A stretch of 64,000 nucleotides of DNA, from NCBI GenBank assembly GCA_029931535.1, contig JAQPZY010001670.1:1798001-1862000 (forward strand), in the 5' to 3' direction. This stretch comes from Margaritifera margaritifera (taxonomy: Eukaryota > Mollusca > Bivalvia > Unionida > Margaritiferidae). Shown here piece by piece: positions 34,690 through 47,985 of this stretch (position 1 is its first letter; the number at the start of each line of letters is the position of its first letter). Below the pieces are notes generated by a model, which did not search any database, was not told the origin of the DNA, and saw nothing but the letters and a program-made list of their open reading frames with translations. The translations under genes were made by a program, and so were the position numbers.

Positions 34690-35780
34690 ATTGTCATAGA
34701 GTTTCTTCATGCAGTTTACGTGTAAATACTTCTGTCTCACAGGAAGAAAGTTGACACTCGACACGAATGTGTTCCACTGTCGGTGGACACTGGTAGGGTA
34801 TGTACTCTGGTCGAGATTTGCCCTTCAAGAGGTATGCGTGAGTTAGGTATGTGTCCGATACGCGATATGCACAATACAACCTCGTCTTTGCGATTTCTTC
34901 TATACGAGTGATTCCATTCTCTAATAGTGGGTTGGATGTTCTTAAGTTTTTTTGTGGAGTTTTCATTCCGCACATTTTGCCAAATATGACAAACATGCTG
35001 ATTTATACGGTATTTGAAGTCAGTATATGGATCTTCCATTCGGAAACAGGTGACTGCAGGGTAGCTATGGCTGCTTCATATAGCCTTTCATGACCATTTA
35101 TACCAATGTGACCAGGCATTCAACAGTACATAATACTTTCCCAGACCGTATGAGCATGTCATGTTTATGTAATATCTGGGATTTTAACGGGTTGTCAGAT
35201 TTGAGACTTTGCGAGGCATTCAACGTGGAACGAGAATCCGAAAAGATAAAAAAATTTAAAAACTTTTTTCGAGTGGTTTCAACGTAGTTCAAAGCTTTTA
35301 GTATGGCTGTAAATTCTACAGCAAAGTGGAAGCTTTATCAGGCAACCGACTCGAGATGGTGCCATAGGGTGTTGCAATGGCAGTTCCAACTTTCTCTACA
35401 TCTTTCGAACCGTCTGCATACAGGGACATATGGCTAGGTTCTGATTTAATAGTGTAGTAATTTAAAAAAGAAGAGGATTTGTTGAGGACTTTTTGAATTG
35501 GCAAAGGTCAAATATAATTTGTGAGGTGTTGATAACCAAGGTGGTGATTTTGGAACACATAATTTTGCAGTATTTCCAAAGCTTATTTTTGCTGTTTCTC
35601 AGTGAGGACGAATTCGTATGCCAAACGTGGAATGAAATTTGGTTTCTTAGTGTACACGGTTTGGTATTTGGGCCTAATTACTACATCATATGCGTGGTTA
35701 TACGATTAAAGAATAGTGTAGTAGTGTACTAAAAGTAATGGTTCAACATAGAAGCTTTCTGAAGGGGAAGTTCTACGTGC
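34690..35780 (-). pseudogene. LINE (Jockey/I type with RNase H), 3' part, S copy 2
   Basis: Counterpart of 23,327-24,640. The RNase H block reads YADGSKDVEKVGTAIATPYG near 35,430 and the C-terminal region has HAYLLKGKSRPEYIPYQCP, in which the CIPC of copy 1 has become YIPY. The reverse transcriptase end is missing because copy 2 is deleted from about 35,780 relative to copy 1. Many stops and shifts. Confidence 0.88.
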
Positions 35781-35782
35781 AC

Positions 35783-35925
35783 GAAGGTTATATGTCCCAA
35801 AGCAATGAAAGTAAATTATCCAGCCAAGGATATGCCACGGCACCGGACTCAGGTTTGTCTGAGAGAGTACTGAACCCGAAATTCTTGGATTGTGAGTCCG
35901 ACACTACCAGCTGAACTAGTCCATA
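35783..35925 (-). repeat. tRNA-derived SINE, S copy 2
   Basis: Counterpart of 24,945-25,090 with more substitutions; the anticodon loop reads CTCACAA and one stem pair is lost. Confidence 0.7.
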
Positions 35926-36509
35926 AAAAGAGGCGAAGTATCTATAGCATGTTGTGTTGGCCTCAAGGAATGAAAAATATCCCTTGCTGAGAAAGAGCAC
36001 AAATGTTTGTTCAGAAAAATGTGAAAAAGACACTCCCTGTCTCCGATATACGTACCTTTAATGTGAAATGTAATTAATGATGGGAAACTAAATGTCATTC
36101 ATTCGAATAATATCCTGTGTCAACTAAACTTCCAACCATAACTGTTTTTTGAATGTTTTTATCTACCCGACACACACACACACACAAATAAAAAAGAAAC
36201 GTACTCAAAGGGGTTACCTAGCACCTAATATAGTAAATCTGGGCGCGTCAATGAGCGATTTTTTTTGGGGGGGGGGGGGACGCTCCCAGCCGTTACTCGG
36301 GAGTTAAAAGGTTTTAACCCCATAACCTCCCTAGGCCGATTTCTGAGCCCGACAAAAGTTTGCCGAAATAACGCTCTAGACTGGGATCTGGACCCCAAAA
36401 AGTTCAAAGAAATAACACCCTCAAGCTCAGCTGGGTCGGAGACGCGGGGAAAAGGAAAAAAAAAATCCTGCCCAAACACATTACCACCCGTGAACAGCGG
36501 AAATGTTTT

Positions 36510-36833
36510 ACTTGATCACAACATCTACTCCGTTTGTATTAAAAGTAGATTTTTAAAAAGGACTGTTTCTGTGTCTTCAAACTGTGATGATAGCGGCAGA
36601 TGAAGAGTTTGTGATATTCGACAATACCCTGGGTAATATTCTTAACAACTAACATGCCAATCAATAAGATACTGATATTCTCATAAAATTTACTAGCCAA
36701 TCAGGTTGCAAGGTTATATCCATGACGGCTTAATAGAGACGGAATGCAGCAATACCTTTATAATTGAGTTTGTAATGTGTCTCTGACTTTCAAGAATTCC
36801 ATCAGATGTGTTAGTAACAATTTTAGTATTGAT
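36510..36833 (+). repeat. Dispersed repeat family A, truncated copy A3
   Basis: Matches the first third of A1 and A2, then similarity ends near 36,833. It is joined to the end of S copy 2 in the same way that A2 is joined to S copy 1. Confidence 0.8.
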
Positions 36834-37708
36834 AAGTTAGTCTTCCTGTATGTAATACTGTTCATAGGAGCCATAAAAGTGACCAATGTTCTTTAGTGAG
36901 GAAGCTTTACACCGAGGAATGTTTCAAATAGATTGAGTCCAAACAGTACATAACAACACAAAACTACAGGGATCAATGATGTCAGATCACAATAATGATT
37001 GGTTCTCAGTAGCCAAGAACTAAAAAATAAATGATTTAAATATTGTAATAGTGATGAAGCAAAACTGAACCAAGTGAATGTGGTTCAAAGACGATGCACA
37101 TGTTATAAGAGTAGCAGCAGTATAATGAGGGATTTTATAGTGAGGGACCACTGAACGAGTTTTAATGAGCATAGGTGTAATACAACCTTAGAAAATGATG
37201 ATTTAACAAATGGCACGCGGGAGAAATTGTAGTGCAATACTTCAAGTGGATTAAAATGAACAGAACGATTCTGCTAAAAAGCAGATTGTATGCAAATGTT
37301 AGCATTTTAGAGATTTTTTTTTAAAATGCGTGTTGTACACATGTATTATTATTTACACCTTTATCGATTTCTTCATTTAATCAATATGTAATAAATCTAG
37401 TTAACACATAAAGGTAGAGTCGTTGAAGATATTCATGTACGTACGATTTTTTTTCTAGTTAAATCAACAGCTGAATAACAATGACAATTGAAGTGAGAAT
37501 ATTGTTGTACAAATGACTTGAAAAGATTTTTGTATATCATTGGGCCCTTGTTCTGTACATGTACGTCACAAACTTGTATGGGACTGAAACTATACTATAG
37601 TGAAAGCTATAGCAGTATGATTATCATTTAAGACGGATTGTACATATGCGTACACGTCAACAGTCCTCAAGAGTAATAACAACACCAAGGCAGCCTATAT
37701 TCACATCT

Positions 37709-37741
<33 letters not shown>

Positions 37742-38715
37742 TTTTACGTTGTTCTGGTATTTAGCTGATATGTATATACTTGTATATATATATATTCAAA
37801 CGAGTAGCAGATAATGATTTGATTAATTGGCATAAAGCTTTGACACAATGTACAAGTAGTGTATGCAGAGATATCATTTACTCGCCACAACACTTGTATA
37901 CGCCGTCTGATCTATTATGTACTGGCGTCCGTCCGTACCTACATGCACGTACGTCCATCCATCCGCTGACATTAGTTTGTCGGAAACATTACTTCATAAT
38001 ACTTAGACAGGGCTTCGTGAAATTTACGGCCAGGTCAGCTAAACACACAGAAAAATATGCAACTTGAGACACTGCTTCAGTTCACTAGCCGTCAATTCTA
38101 ATCTATGATTTCCGTGGAGTTTTTCTTTTCCTTGTGTCGTTATTGCAAGTTTAATTTAACATTCTTCATTACGTTATGCATATGCTAGTTAGCATTGCAG
38201 GTTAATCATTGTTTCATAGTTTTCAAGGTTTAACATTTAGTATTCACTGACATTTGATTTTGATAGATACCACACAACTGAAAGACATACAACAAAAGAT
38301 TAAGTTCCACAAAATTGCTAGTTCAGCCACATATCTACAAATTCTCAGAAAATTCCGCTATTCATGAGGAAATTAATAGATGTGGTCACCCACTTTCACC
38401 ACTTAACATGACCTGCTGTATCTACGATACTTTTAATTTAAGTTGACTACTTTGACTTCAAAGTGGTTGCGGTACCGTTTTTCCAATATAGGTACGGTAC
38501 CGTAATGCCTGCCTCTTTTAACTTGTATCCGTCACATGATAATTAATCACTATCTGGGAAGTGCCTTGCCTGAGTTTCGCTACGAATGATTTTTGATAAG
38601 CAACGCAAATACTTACCATTTTATCAAATTTTAATTTTCGAGAACAATCAGTTTGGCAGAGCACTGGAGAGATCTCGCTGAAGTGTAAAGCTCGAGTGCC
38701 ATACAACTGTTCATC
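36834..38715. other. No gene recognised
   Basis: AT-rich spacer with a 30-base T run (37,711-37,740). Nothing here matches the other repeat families, and I cannot find the left end of the second Polinton-like element in it. Confidence 0.5.
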
Positions 38716-39171
38716 GTGTTAAATTGTATTTTTCTGACGGCAAAACTCTCTCAGATTTTCTCTCAGTTTCTTTGCTATTCTGAGTGGGAACACGACCATA
38801 GAAACGCAGTCTTTGACATTCACAATAACGATCGATTCTGCAAGTATTTTCACAACCCTATCGAATTGAACGAAGAACTGAATTTGATATTTGTGTATTT
38901 TGATGTCGTCGAGTACAACTTCGTAGGAAATGCAGCCACTGGGTTGTTTAGAGTCATTCCTTTCAAAGTGGATTCTGCCATAGCTGCTTACGACAAAGGA
39001 GGAAACACGTATTGCGTTCATCAAGAATTTGTACATCATCATTATCTTCCTGTCTGTAAATTGTATTTTGACAGTATCGATATTAGTACAAAAGGTGATC
39101 TTGGACAAAATATTATATTCTCGAAAGGAAAAGTAACTGTGAAACTATTTTCGAAAACGATTCTCCAGTGA
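38716..39171 (+). pseudogene. Second Polinton-like element: minor capsid (penton-like) candidate
   Basis: A 151-codon open frame. The informative part is the second half: LNLIFVYFDVVEYNFVG, LFRVIPFKV, EFVHHHYLPVCKLYFDSIDI and FSKGKVTVKLFSK. This is the C-terminal pattern of a small protein found next to F54H12.2-type capsid genes in Polinton-like elements (a strand-rich domain ending in a VKLHF-like strand), taken to be the penton or minor capsid protein. The first 50 codons do not fit and probably reflect a frameshift. It starts the plus-strand series minor capsid, core protein, major capsid, zinc ORF, protease. Confidence 0.6.
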
Positions 39172-39181
39172 ATTGTAACGG

Positions 39182-39530
39182 ATGTATCCTGTGTATCAAG
39201 GAATCTCTCGACAACCAGGACATGTTTTAGGAGATACGTTAAAATCAGCTTTCCTTACCTACCGTAAAACCGATGATGACTCAAGGGTTGCATGTTTTAT
39301 AAGATGCAGCTTTGACGCAAGGAAAATAATTTCTCCAAAACGTCCTCCTTGACCAACAAATTCCCAATGAAGCATTGATGTAAACAGGAAATAATGTGTT
39401 GATTCAAACAGGAAAAGACCTCCTAGGGCGCCGAGACACTACTATGAATTCGCTTCACACTTCTGGCAAAGGCATTACTTTCTCCTCTACCCCACTGTAA
39501 GGACAAGGCAAAAAGAGACGTCGAATCTAG
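39182..39530 (+). pseudogene. Second Polinton-like element: pX-like core protein, broken
   Basis: Starts MYPVYQGISRQPGHVLGD at 39,182, ten bases after the previous stop. Frame is lost within the hydrophobic middle part and is recovered near 39,350 (LIQTGKDLLGRR), ending in a basic tail GQGKKRRRI at 39,530. A Gly/Leu start, hydrophobic middle and KKRRR end is the layout of the small DNA-condensing protein encoded between penton and capsid in this element type. The call is by layout and position. Confidence 0.5.
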
Positions 39531-39544
39531 GCGCCGATGCCAGG

Positions 39545-40535
39545 GTGGCTGCCGTTAACAATTTCGTGCATTCGTTTGCTTAGCGAAGCTTATTACTTGG
39601 GTAACAACCCAGTCAGCAGCAGCATGGATACTTACCCTTACCGAGCGTACCTGGAAAGAAGCCAAGAACACACATCTGGATGCTTTCGTGGTGTGGAAAC
39701 CTGATACGTTGGAAAAGTTCAGCGACACAGCTTTGATTGCAGATGATGATGCAGACCACAATATCGGATTTAACGACCGCCAAAAGAAAATCAAACAAGG
39801 ACGTAGTTTAGAAATGATGGCTCCTTTGCATTTAGTCATCTGGTTGTAAGACAAAGTATTTATTGAATAGAGTGGATCTACACCTGAGACTGAATCGAAG
39901 TAGTACCGTGTTTCATTTAATGGCTAATGTTAAAGAATACAAAACGAACATCGAAGATGCCACACTTGAAGTTCGATGCGTGAAAGTCTTACCCAAAGTG
40001 GGAAACGACATCAATCAATCTCTAAGCAGAATGACAGCCAAGTATTCTTTACGAGGAGTGGAAGTCAAAACCTTAACCATTGCTACGTTGACTCATCGGC
40101 ATCGTCAGCAATGCCGCCTCAACGGATATATCGATCAAAATTCTTTCGAGTTCCAGCACTTCAACGTGTCCAAGATAGAAGTCACCCGAGATGGCCAGGC
40201 ACTGTGTACTAGACCATGTGAACCTAACTTTGCCCAGAAAAAATTACTTGAGATCTTACCTGACTCTGCTTGTAGCCACAGGACAACTAGGAACCAACAG
40301 TAGCCACGGCATTTCGTATGACGATTATGCAGGAGGATATGCTTTGTGGGACTTTGATTTCACTCTAGACCAAGGCAGCGAAGAAGAACATTTCCACCCT
40401 ATAAAATCGGGCCAACTTCGTGTGGAACTTCAGTCTGCACTGGCTCTGGCGAGCACATTGAACGTAATCTTGTTTGGAGAATTTGACAATACTATGGAAA
40501 TCAACAGTTTGAGAGAATGGACCCTAGACTATTAG
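39545..40535 (+). pseudogene. MCP: Second Polinton-like element: major capsid protein, F54H12.2-like, N-truncated
   Basis: Double jelly-roll capsid protein of the type annotated as F54H12.2-like in many animal genomes. Recognisable blocks in order: TYPYRAYLE near 39,630, LEMMAPLHL near 39,815, RVDLHLRLNRSS at 39,866, NINQSLSRMTAKYSLRGVEV-like region near 40,010-40,070 (the sequence reads NDINQSLSRMTAKYSLRG), FEFQHFNVSKIEV near 40,145, GYALWDFDFTLD near 40,340 and LNVILFGEFDNTMEI near 40,460. Frameshifts occur near 39,640, 39,840 and 40,230. The first ~80 residues before the VNNFVHSF block (39,552) are missing. The lineage is clearly different from the capsid gene at 10.3-11.6 kb. Confidence 0.9.
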
Positions 40536-40852
40536 AAAGAAAAAGAAAAGTGTCAAGATGGCCAGAAGAAGAACAACGCTTAGTCTCCTGTTTTGCTCGT
40601 CACTTGGCTGAAAGAATTACACAACTGACCAGAGAATATTGTCATGGTTGTCAAATCCATCATACTAGTCAAAAACAACACGACAAATGTTTGATGATGA
40701 GTCCAGAAGAAAAGTTGGAAGACTTTCTGGAAGATGCACGGACTCTCATCTCAGAAGAGAAGATTTTCAAAAAGTGGTATACAAATTTGACCATTGACTT
40801 CTTTGGAAACGAAACGCATCGAAGCTCTATTGAAACAGAGCACCGAGACTAA
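40517..40852 (+). CDS. Second Polinton-like element: zinc-binding ORF between capsid and protease
   Basis: An intact 111-codon frame whose ATG overlaps the end of the capsid frame by 19 nt. It has a basic start (MDPRLLERKRKVSRW), an amphipathic helix region, then a Cys/His cluster YCHGCQIHHTSQKQHDKCLM (C-x2-C, two or three His, final C) that looks like a metal site, and an acidic helical C-terminus. I recall similar small proteins next to F54H12.2-type capsid genes, but no function is known to me. Conserved position and an open frame in an otherwise broken element make it a real gene remnant. Confidence 0.6.
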   Translation: MDPRLLERKRKVSRWPEEEQRLVSCFARHLAERITQLTREYCHGCQIHHTSQKQHDKCLMMSPEEKLEDFLEDARTLISEEKIFKKWYTNLTIDFFGNETHRSSIETEHRD

Positions 40853-40999
40853 CCCGTTCATTGACTTACTTGACAGATATTTTCTATGAAAAGTGAAGTG
40901 TTAATTGATGATTTATCATTACCTGTGTAAAGAATTAGTACCGGTACCTGGGAGCTTCATTACCTTCTGATTCACAGTTCGTGCATAGCTTCTTGGAAT

Positions 41000-41315
41000 C
41001 CAGTGGTGTGTGCTAAAGATGAACTTCCTTATCGAAATCCTAAAGACGTTCAAGCCTATGTCATCAACACGGACGATAGTCATCACCCAGGAACCCGTTG
41101 GGTAGCCGTCTACTTTCCCAACGACCACAGTGTGGAATATTTTGATTCTTATGGATTACCTCCTCTGGAAGACGACATCATCAACTTTAGGAGAAGAAAA
41201 TGCTTTATCTACTCAATTCAATAATGTGAGATTACAAAGATCAGATATGATATGTGGACAATATTGTGTGTACTTTCTTCATCCACGCAATCTTGGATTT
41301 TCCTTAGAACATTAA
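41000..41315 (+). pseudogene. PRO: Second Polinton-like element: adenain-type protease, catalytic His lost
   Basis: Same C5-type protease family as 9,398-9,826. Blocks: CAKDELPYRNPKD, VINTDDSHHPGTRWVAVYF, VEYFDSYGLPPLEDDI, then after a frameshift near 41,190 the block NNVRLQRSDMICGQYCVYFL. Asp of EYFDSYG, Gln of RLQ and Cys of MICGQYC are present, but the catalytic His position reads Arg (codon CGT in GTRW). No ATG fits the usual start; the frame opens with GTG codons near 41,003. The gene ends the recognisable series. Confidence 0.92.
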
Positions 41316-41760
41316 GTGACTTGTTTTGACCGCGAATACTATAGAAATATATAGTATATTTAGTCTCTGGAAAAATCAGTATTAGTTTAGGGATTTGAGT
41401 ATTACTTTTAAACTCAGCCATATTTTTCCAGAGTTTTTCAATCTCCTCTAAAGTCCATGACAGTTTCGTAATTTTAGTACTATTTTTTTATCTAGGCCAA
41501 CACTTTTTTTTACATTTTATTTTAGAATTTTGTGTTACATTTTTTTTTTAAATTCGGATTTTTTTTTCTTACTATCTTCGCTAAATTCTGTGACAGTTTC
41601 GTAATTGTAATAATACTTTTAGTCTCGGCCTTTTTAATCTAATGTTCCGTTTTTTTTTTTTTTTTTTTTTTTTTTTCTCCAGTCTTCGTTAAATTCTGGG
41701 ACAGTTTCGTAATTTTAACATTACTTTTAGTCACATCCATTTCAGTGTTATTATAAGTTG
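41316..41760. repeat. T-rich imperfect direct repeats
   Basis: Three diverged copies of a block containing ACAGTTTCGTAATT and ACTTTTAGTC (about 41,455, 41,585 and 41,697), separated by T runs, one of 26 bases at 41,651-41,676. An inverted pair TCTGGAAAAAT/ATTTTTCCAGA flanks the left part (41,365 and 41,423). Confidence 0.75.
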
Positions 41761-41879
41761 GTTCCCTTAATTATAGCTATTTATGGCATCAGAACAATAT
41801 ATGCAAATTTACGGACACCTCCAACATGATCTGAGGTATAGGTAATGCTTTATATATAAATCTCGGATATATGCAGCAG

Positions 41880-42175
41880 GTCACTACACACATCGTGTTA
41901 ATGGTACAATGTGGGATGTTGGATAGTAGATGACTGGGTATTGGTCACTACACGTGTTGGATAGTAGGTGCAGGGTATTGGTCACTACACATGGCGTGCT
42001 AGATAGCATATCCGGGGTATTGAATAGTATATGACTGGGTGCTGGTCACTGCACACTGTTTGTTGGATCGTAAGTGTGAGGTATTAGTCACTACATAATG
42101 GTGTTGATAGTTTAGTGTGGGGTGATGGAGAGTAGATGACTGAGTATTGGTCACTATACACAGCGTGTTACCTAT
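41880..42175. repeat. Imperfect minisatellite, GGTCACTACAC units
   Basis: Six diverged units starting GGTCACTACAC or close to it, each followed by GTGTTGGATAGTAG-like and GGGTATT strings; unit length varies from about 37 to 65 bp. A pair of TGAGGTCAAC(C/T)ACTTCTAAC blocks follows at 42,178 and 42,254. Confidence 0.8.
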
Positions 42176-42708
42176 TTGAGGTCAACCACTTCTAACAATG
42201 TAACAATGTAGTCTCAATATGAAATTCCCGTTAGCAGTCATAGGATCCTATGTGAGGTCAACTACTTCTAACAATATATACAATGTGATATCGACCACAT
42301 AGTTGTTCATAAACGTATGACGTAATAAGGTATTTCAGCTAGAGAGCAGATCGTCGCACAATGTAACACTGTTACAAACATATATTTCAAAATGGGGGCC
42401 TAATGTTAATTTACCGTTAGTGGCTAGAAATTTTGATCCTGTTCAACATTCCGTTAGAGGCTAAAGTCGCATATATTACTACTGACAGCCCAAAGCAAAA
42501 ATTCGGTACATTTTTTATTTTTCGGTTACAATCTAAATAACGTACTTTCCTACTATGTTGTAAAATGTATGCATAGTTTCAATGATTTAACTAATTTTAC
42601 TGCACAATGACACACTAACAAATCATTTTGCTCTAATATAGTTCCAACAAGTCTGTTGCTTAAAGTTATGCAGTTGTATAGTTGCTTATACGGATTGTTA
42701 CCCTTTCA

Positions 42709-43270
42709 TGGCAACGGAACAGTTCCTACGCTCGTTTTGCAGCATTAAAGGACAGAAGCTGGCAGATATAATTGAGCAATGTACCGAAGCCCATAATAAC
42801 GACTTTTTAAAACATTGAGAGCTGGTTCTCGACGAAGTCGCTGGTAAACTAAGGTACCAGACAAAACTTCACAATGGAGTTGTCCCATCATCTCTCGCTC
42901 TCAAAGGAAATGTGTTTCGGTTCGTAAAAATCTTTTTTTCATACAACACGATCATTCAAAAAAGAAGAACATTAAATACACCGATAAAAATCAAGGATTG
43001 TCGTCGCCATCTTGAATTTGAAACTTGAGATCAAAAGGAAACAAACAAGAGGCTACAGGAATCGAGCGAGAAGAAAGACTAGAACATATCAAACAAAGAA
43101 GAAAATCTAAACTATTGCCTTATTTCAGCAGCAATGAACGATATGTTGTTATTACAGCCCGGTGTCATACAAGCTGTCCACTAGGAATGGTCATCTCAGC
43201 TCGTATATACAGTTTAATAGACTATGGGTGGAAAATCGTTTGCAACTGGACAATATTTTCTTCTTCTTGA
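42709..43270 (+). pseudogene. Unrecognised ORF remains downstream of the second Polinton-like element
   Basis: From ATG 42,709 a frame of 106 codons is open except for one TGA near 42,817 (MATEQFLRSFCSIKGQ at its start). It is followed in other frames by a lysine-rich section and a more hydrophobic one to about 43,270. Composition is that of ordinary protein coding DNA, better than chance frames around it. It lies 1.4 kb beyond the protease on the same strand and could be another gene of that element, but I recognise no family. Confidence 0.4.
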
Positions 43271-43364
43271 GATACCGAAAAGAGACGGTTAAGCTTTGAC
43301 AGATAGGATTTCAATTGTTGAGAGGAAAGTTCTTTAGATTCAATAGGTTTTCCGAATGTCAACC

Positions 43365-46194
<2,830 letters not shown>

Positions 46195-46790
46195 TTTGGC
46201 AGGTAAACAACTCTCATTAGAATTAATTATACCGTGGATACTTCTCTGGAAATATTTAATATAACAAAATAAAGCGTGTATTCTTCTAAATTTGAAGCAA
46301 TTTGTGCAATTATTTTTTTAATTATGCGCACCACAGTCAGTAGGATTGAGGCATAGCGATTGCAATCTAACCACTAAATTTGCCCAAACTGGGGTTTCAG
46401 ATTTGAGACCAGATGAGAGCAATTTATGCAAGAAAAAAGTTCAACATAGATGACTAAACCTTTTTCTGGAATATCCGAGCTTGAATTTGCAGTTTATTTT
46501 GAAATTATATCGTCCGTAAGGAATATAAGATACGTCAAACAAGATCACTTTACTGTATGTTCACCAACATTGTTTTATTTTTTTTTTTTCTGAAAATATG
46601 TTGAGGAACGGAAACCTCTTCTCTGCATTTTCAAACGACAGGCTTACAATTTAGGCTTGCTAATGGCCACGCATGCCAGCCATGCAAGCCGTACCCATAA
46701 CTGAATATTACTACCTCGATCCATGAGACATTTGATTATCTAACGCTATTCAATATTCACACCAATACAAAGCGTGTCCTACATACCGGA
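46195..46790 (+). repeat. Repeat E, copy 1
   Basis: Matches 47,458-47,985 in the same orientation. Shared strings: GGTAAACAACT, TATTCTTCTAAATTTGAAG, CACTAAATTTGCCCAAA, GAGACCAGATGAG, TTTATTTTGAAAT and AGCCATGCAAGCC. Non-coding. Confidence 0.85.
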
Positions 46791-46834
46791 TTATCACAAT
46801 TATCGATGCGGTTTGTTTATGGCTTGTTTGTTTG

Positions 46835-47440
46835 TCCTTGACACTATAACACTTCAGTCTATTGTCACGTCGATCTAGTTTGCTATGCTTTCATTCCTAG
46901 ATGATGTTTTACATATAATCTGTATTACACCATGTGTTAAGAAGTTTTTCTGTGGTTGATATATGTGCTATTCTGATTTGAATTTCCTCCATTGCATTTG
47001 GTTAATGATTCCTTTTGAATTATTTAGAACACACGTGCGTTCACAAAACAGTTTAATTTGCATGTAATACCACAGTGGAATTTATCTTTACCTTCTGTTT
47101 TTTTTTTCTTCTTCTCTTTTGACTCCTCGAGGCCGAATAAAAATAATTTATTCAAAACATTTTCTACCCCCTTAAAACGGTAAGCAATAGTTTTTATCGA
47201 TGTTTTTATAATGGCACAAAAAGAAATAATTTCTTTTTCCACAGTTGCTTAAACTGAGAAAAAGGATGTAAATATTTTACGAGATAAATTCATTGTAAAT
47301 TTAAATCAGTTGGACAGACAGACAAATAGTAGGTGTGAATAAAATAGTTTTTGGAGTTATTACGGGAGAAGAGGCTAAAGCTCGATTGTGAATATTTAAC
47401 ATTATCTTAAGATTTAAGCGTTTATTAAAAGTATTGGTTT
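46835..47440 (+). repeat. Repeat F, copy 1
   Basis: Matches 50,350-50,860 in the same orientation. Shared strings: GTCGATCTAGT, CATTCACAAAACAG-like, AAAATAATTTATT-like, AGTTGGACA, and TTTAAGCGTT at the end. Directly follows repeat E copy 1. Diverged, non-coding. Confidence 0.75.
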
Positions 47441-47457
47441 TTCTCTAGTCAATATCT

Positions 47458-47985
47458 TATCAGGTAAACAACTGTCCTTCGAATTATTTATACCTTGGAT
47501 ATTATTCTGAAAATATTCAACATAACAAAATAATGAGCGTATTCTTCTAAATTTGAAGTAATTTGTCCAATTAGGGCAATTATTTTTGTTAATTATGAGC
47601 TCAACAATTAATAGACCAGAGGAGTAGCGATTGCGATTTAAACACTAAATTTGCCCAAAATGGAGTTCAGATTCGAGACCAGATGAGCGCAATTTGCGCA
47701 GAGAATTACGTTCAGCACAGATCGTGACACTCCTTCCCTTGAATATCCGAGCTGGAATGTGTAGTTTATTTTGAAATGATATTGTCCGTAAGGATTACGA
47801 GATACCCCGAACATCATCACTATACTGAATCTCACTAGCCCTTTTTATTTATATTTCTCTAGATTTTCACACAACAGCCATGCAAGCCGCACCCAAATCT
47901 GAATTTCACTTCCTCGATCCACGAGGCTTTTCACTATTCAACGCTATTCGAAATTCAAACCAATACAAAGTGTGCGCTACAGCCT
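47458..47985 (+). repeat. Repeat E, copy 2
   Basis: Second copy of repeat E, starting 18 bases after the end of F copy 1, so E-F-E form a tandem arrangement. Confidence 0.85.

Larger units (their letters stand above)
29918..36833 (+). repeat. Repeat unit S, copy 2 (unsplit paralogue of the Polinton site)
   Basis: About 6.9 kb matching 6,571-7,402 joined directly to 19,235-26,915. The join is at the (CAT)n run 30,711-30,735, where copy 1 carries the 11.8 kb Polinton. It contains the same LINE portion, SINE and CT arrays. The end (36,510-36,833) is a truncated family A copy. No TIRs or target-site duplication for the S unit itself are evident, so it is best described as a dispersed or segmental duplication. 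Confidence 0.9.

Noticed and set aside
38719..39108. 129-codon minus-strand frame
   Set aside because: Antisense shadow of the minor capsid candidate, whose plus-strand frame fits the gene order.
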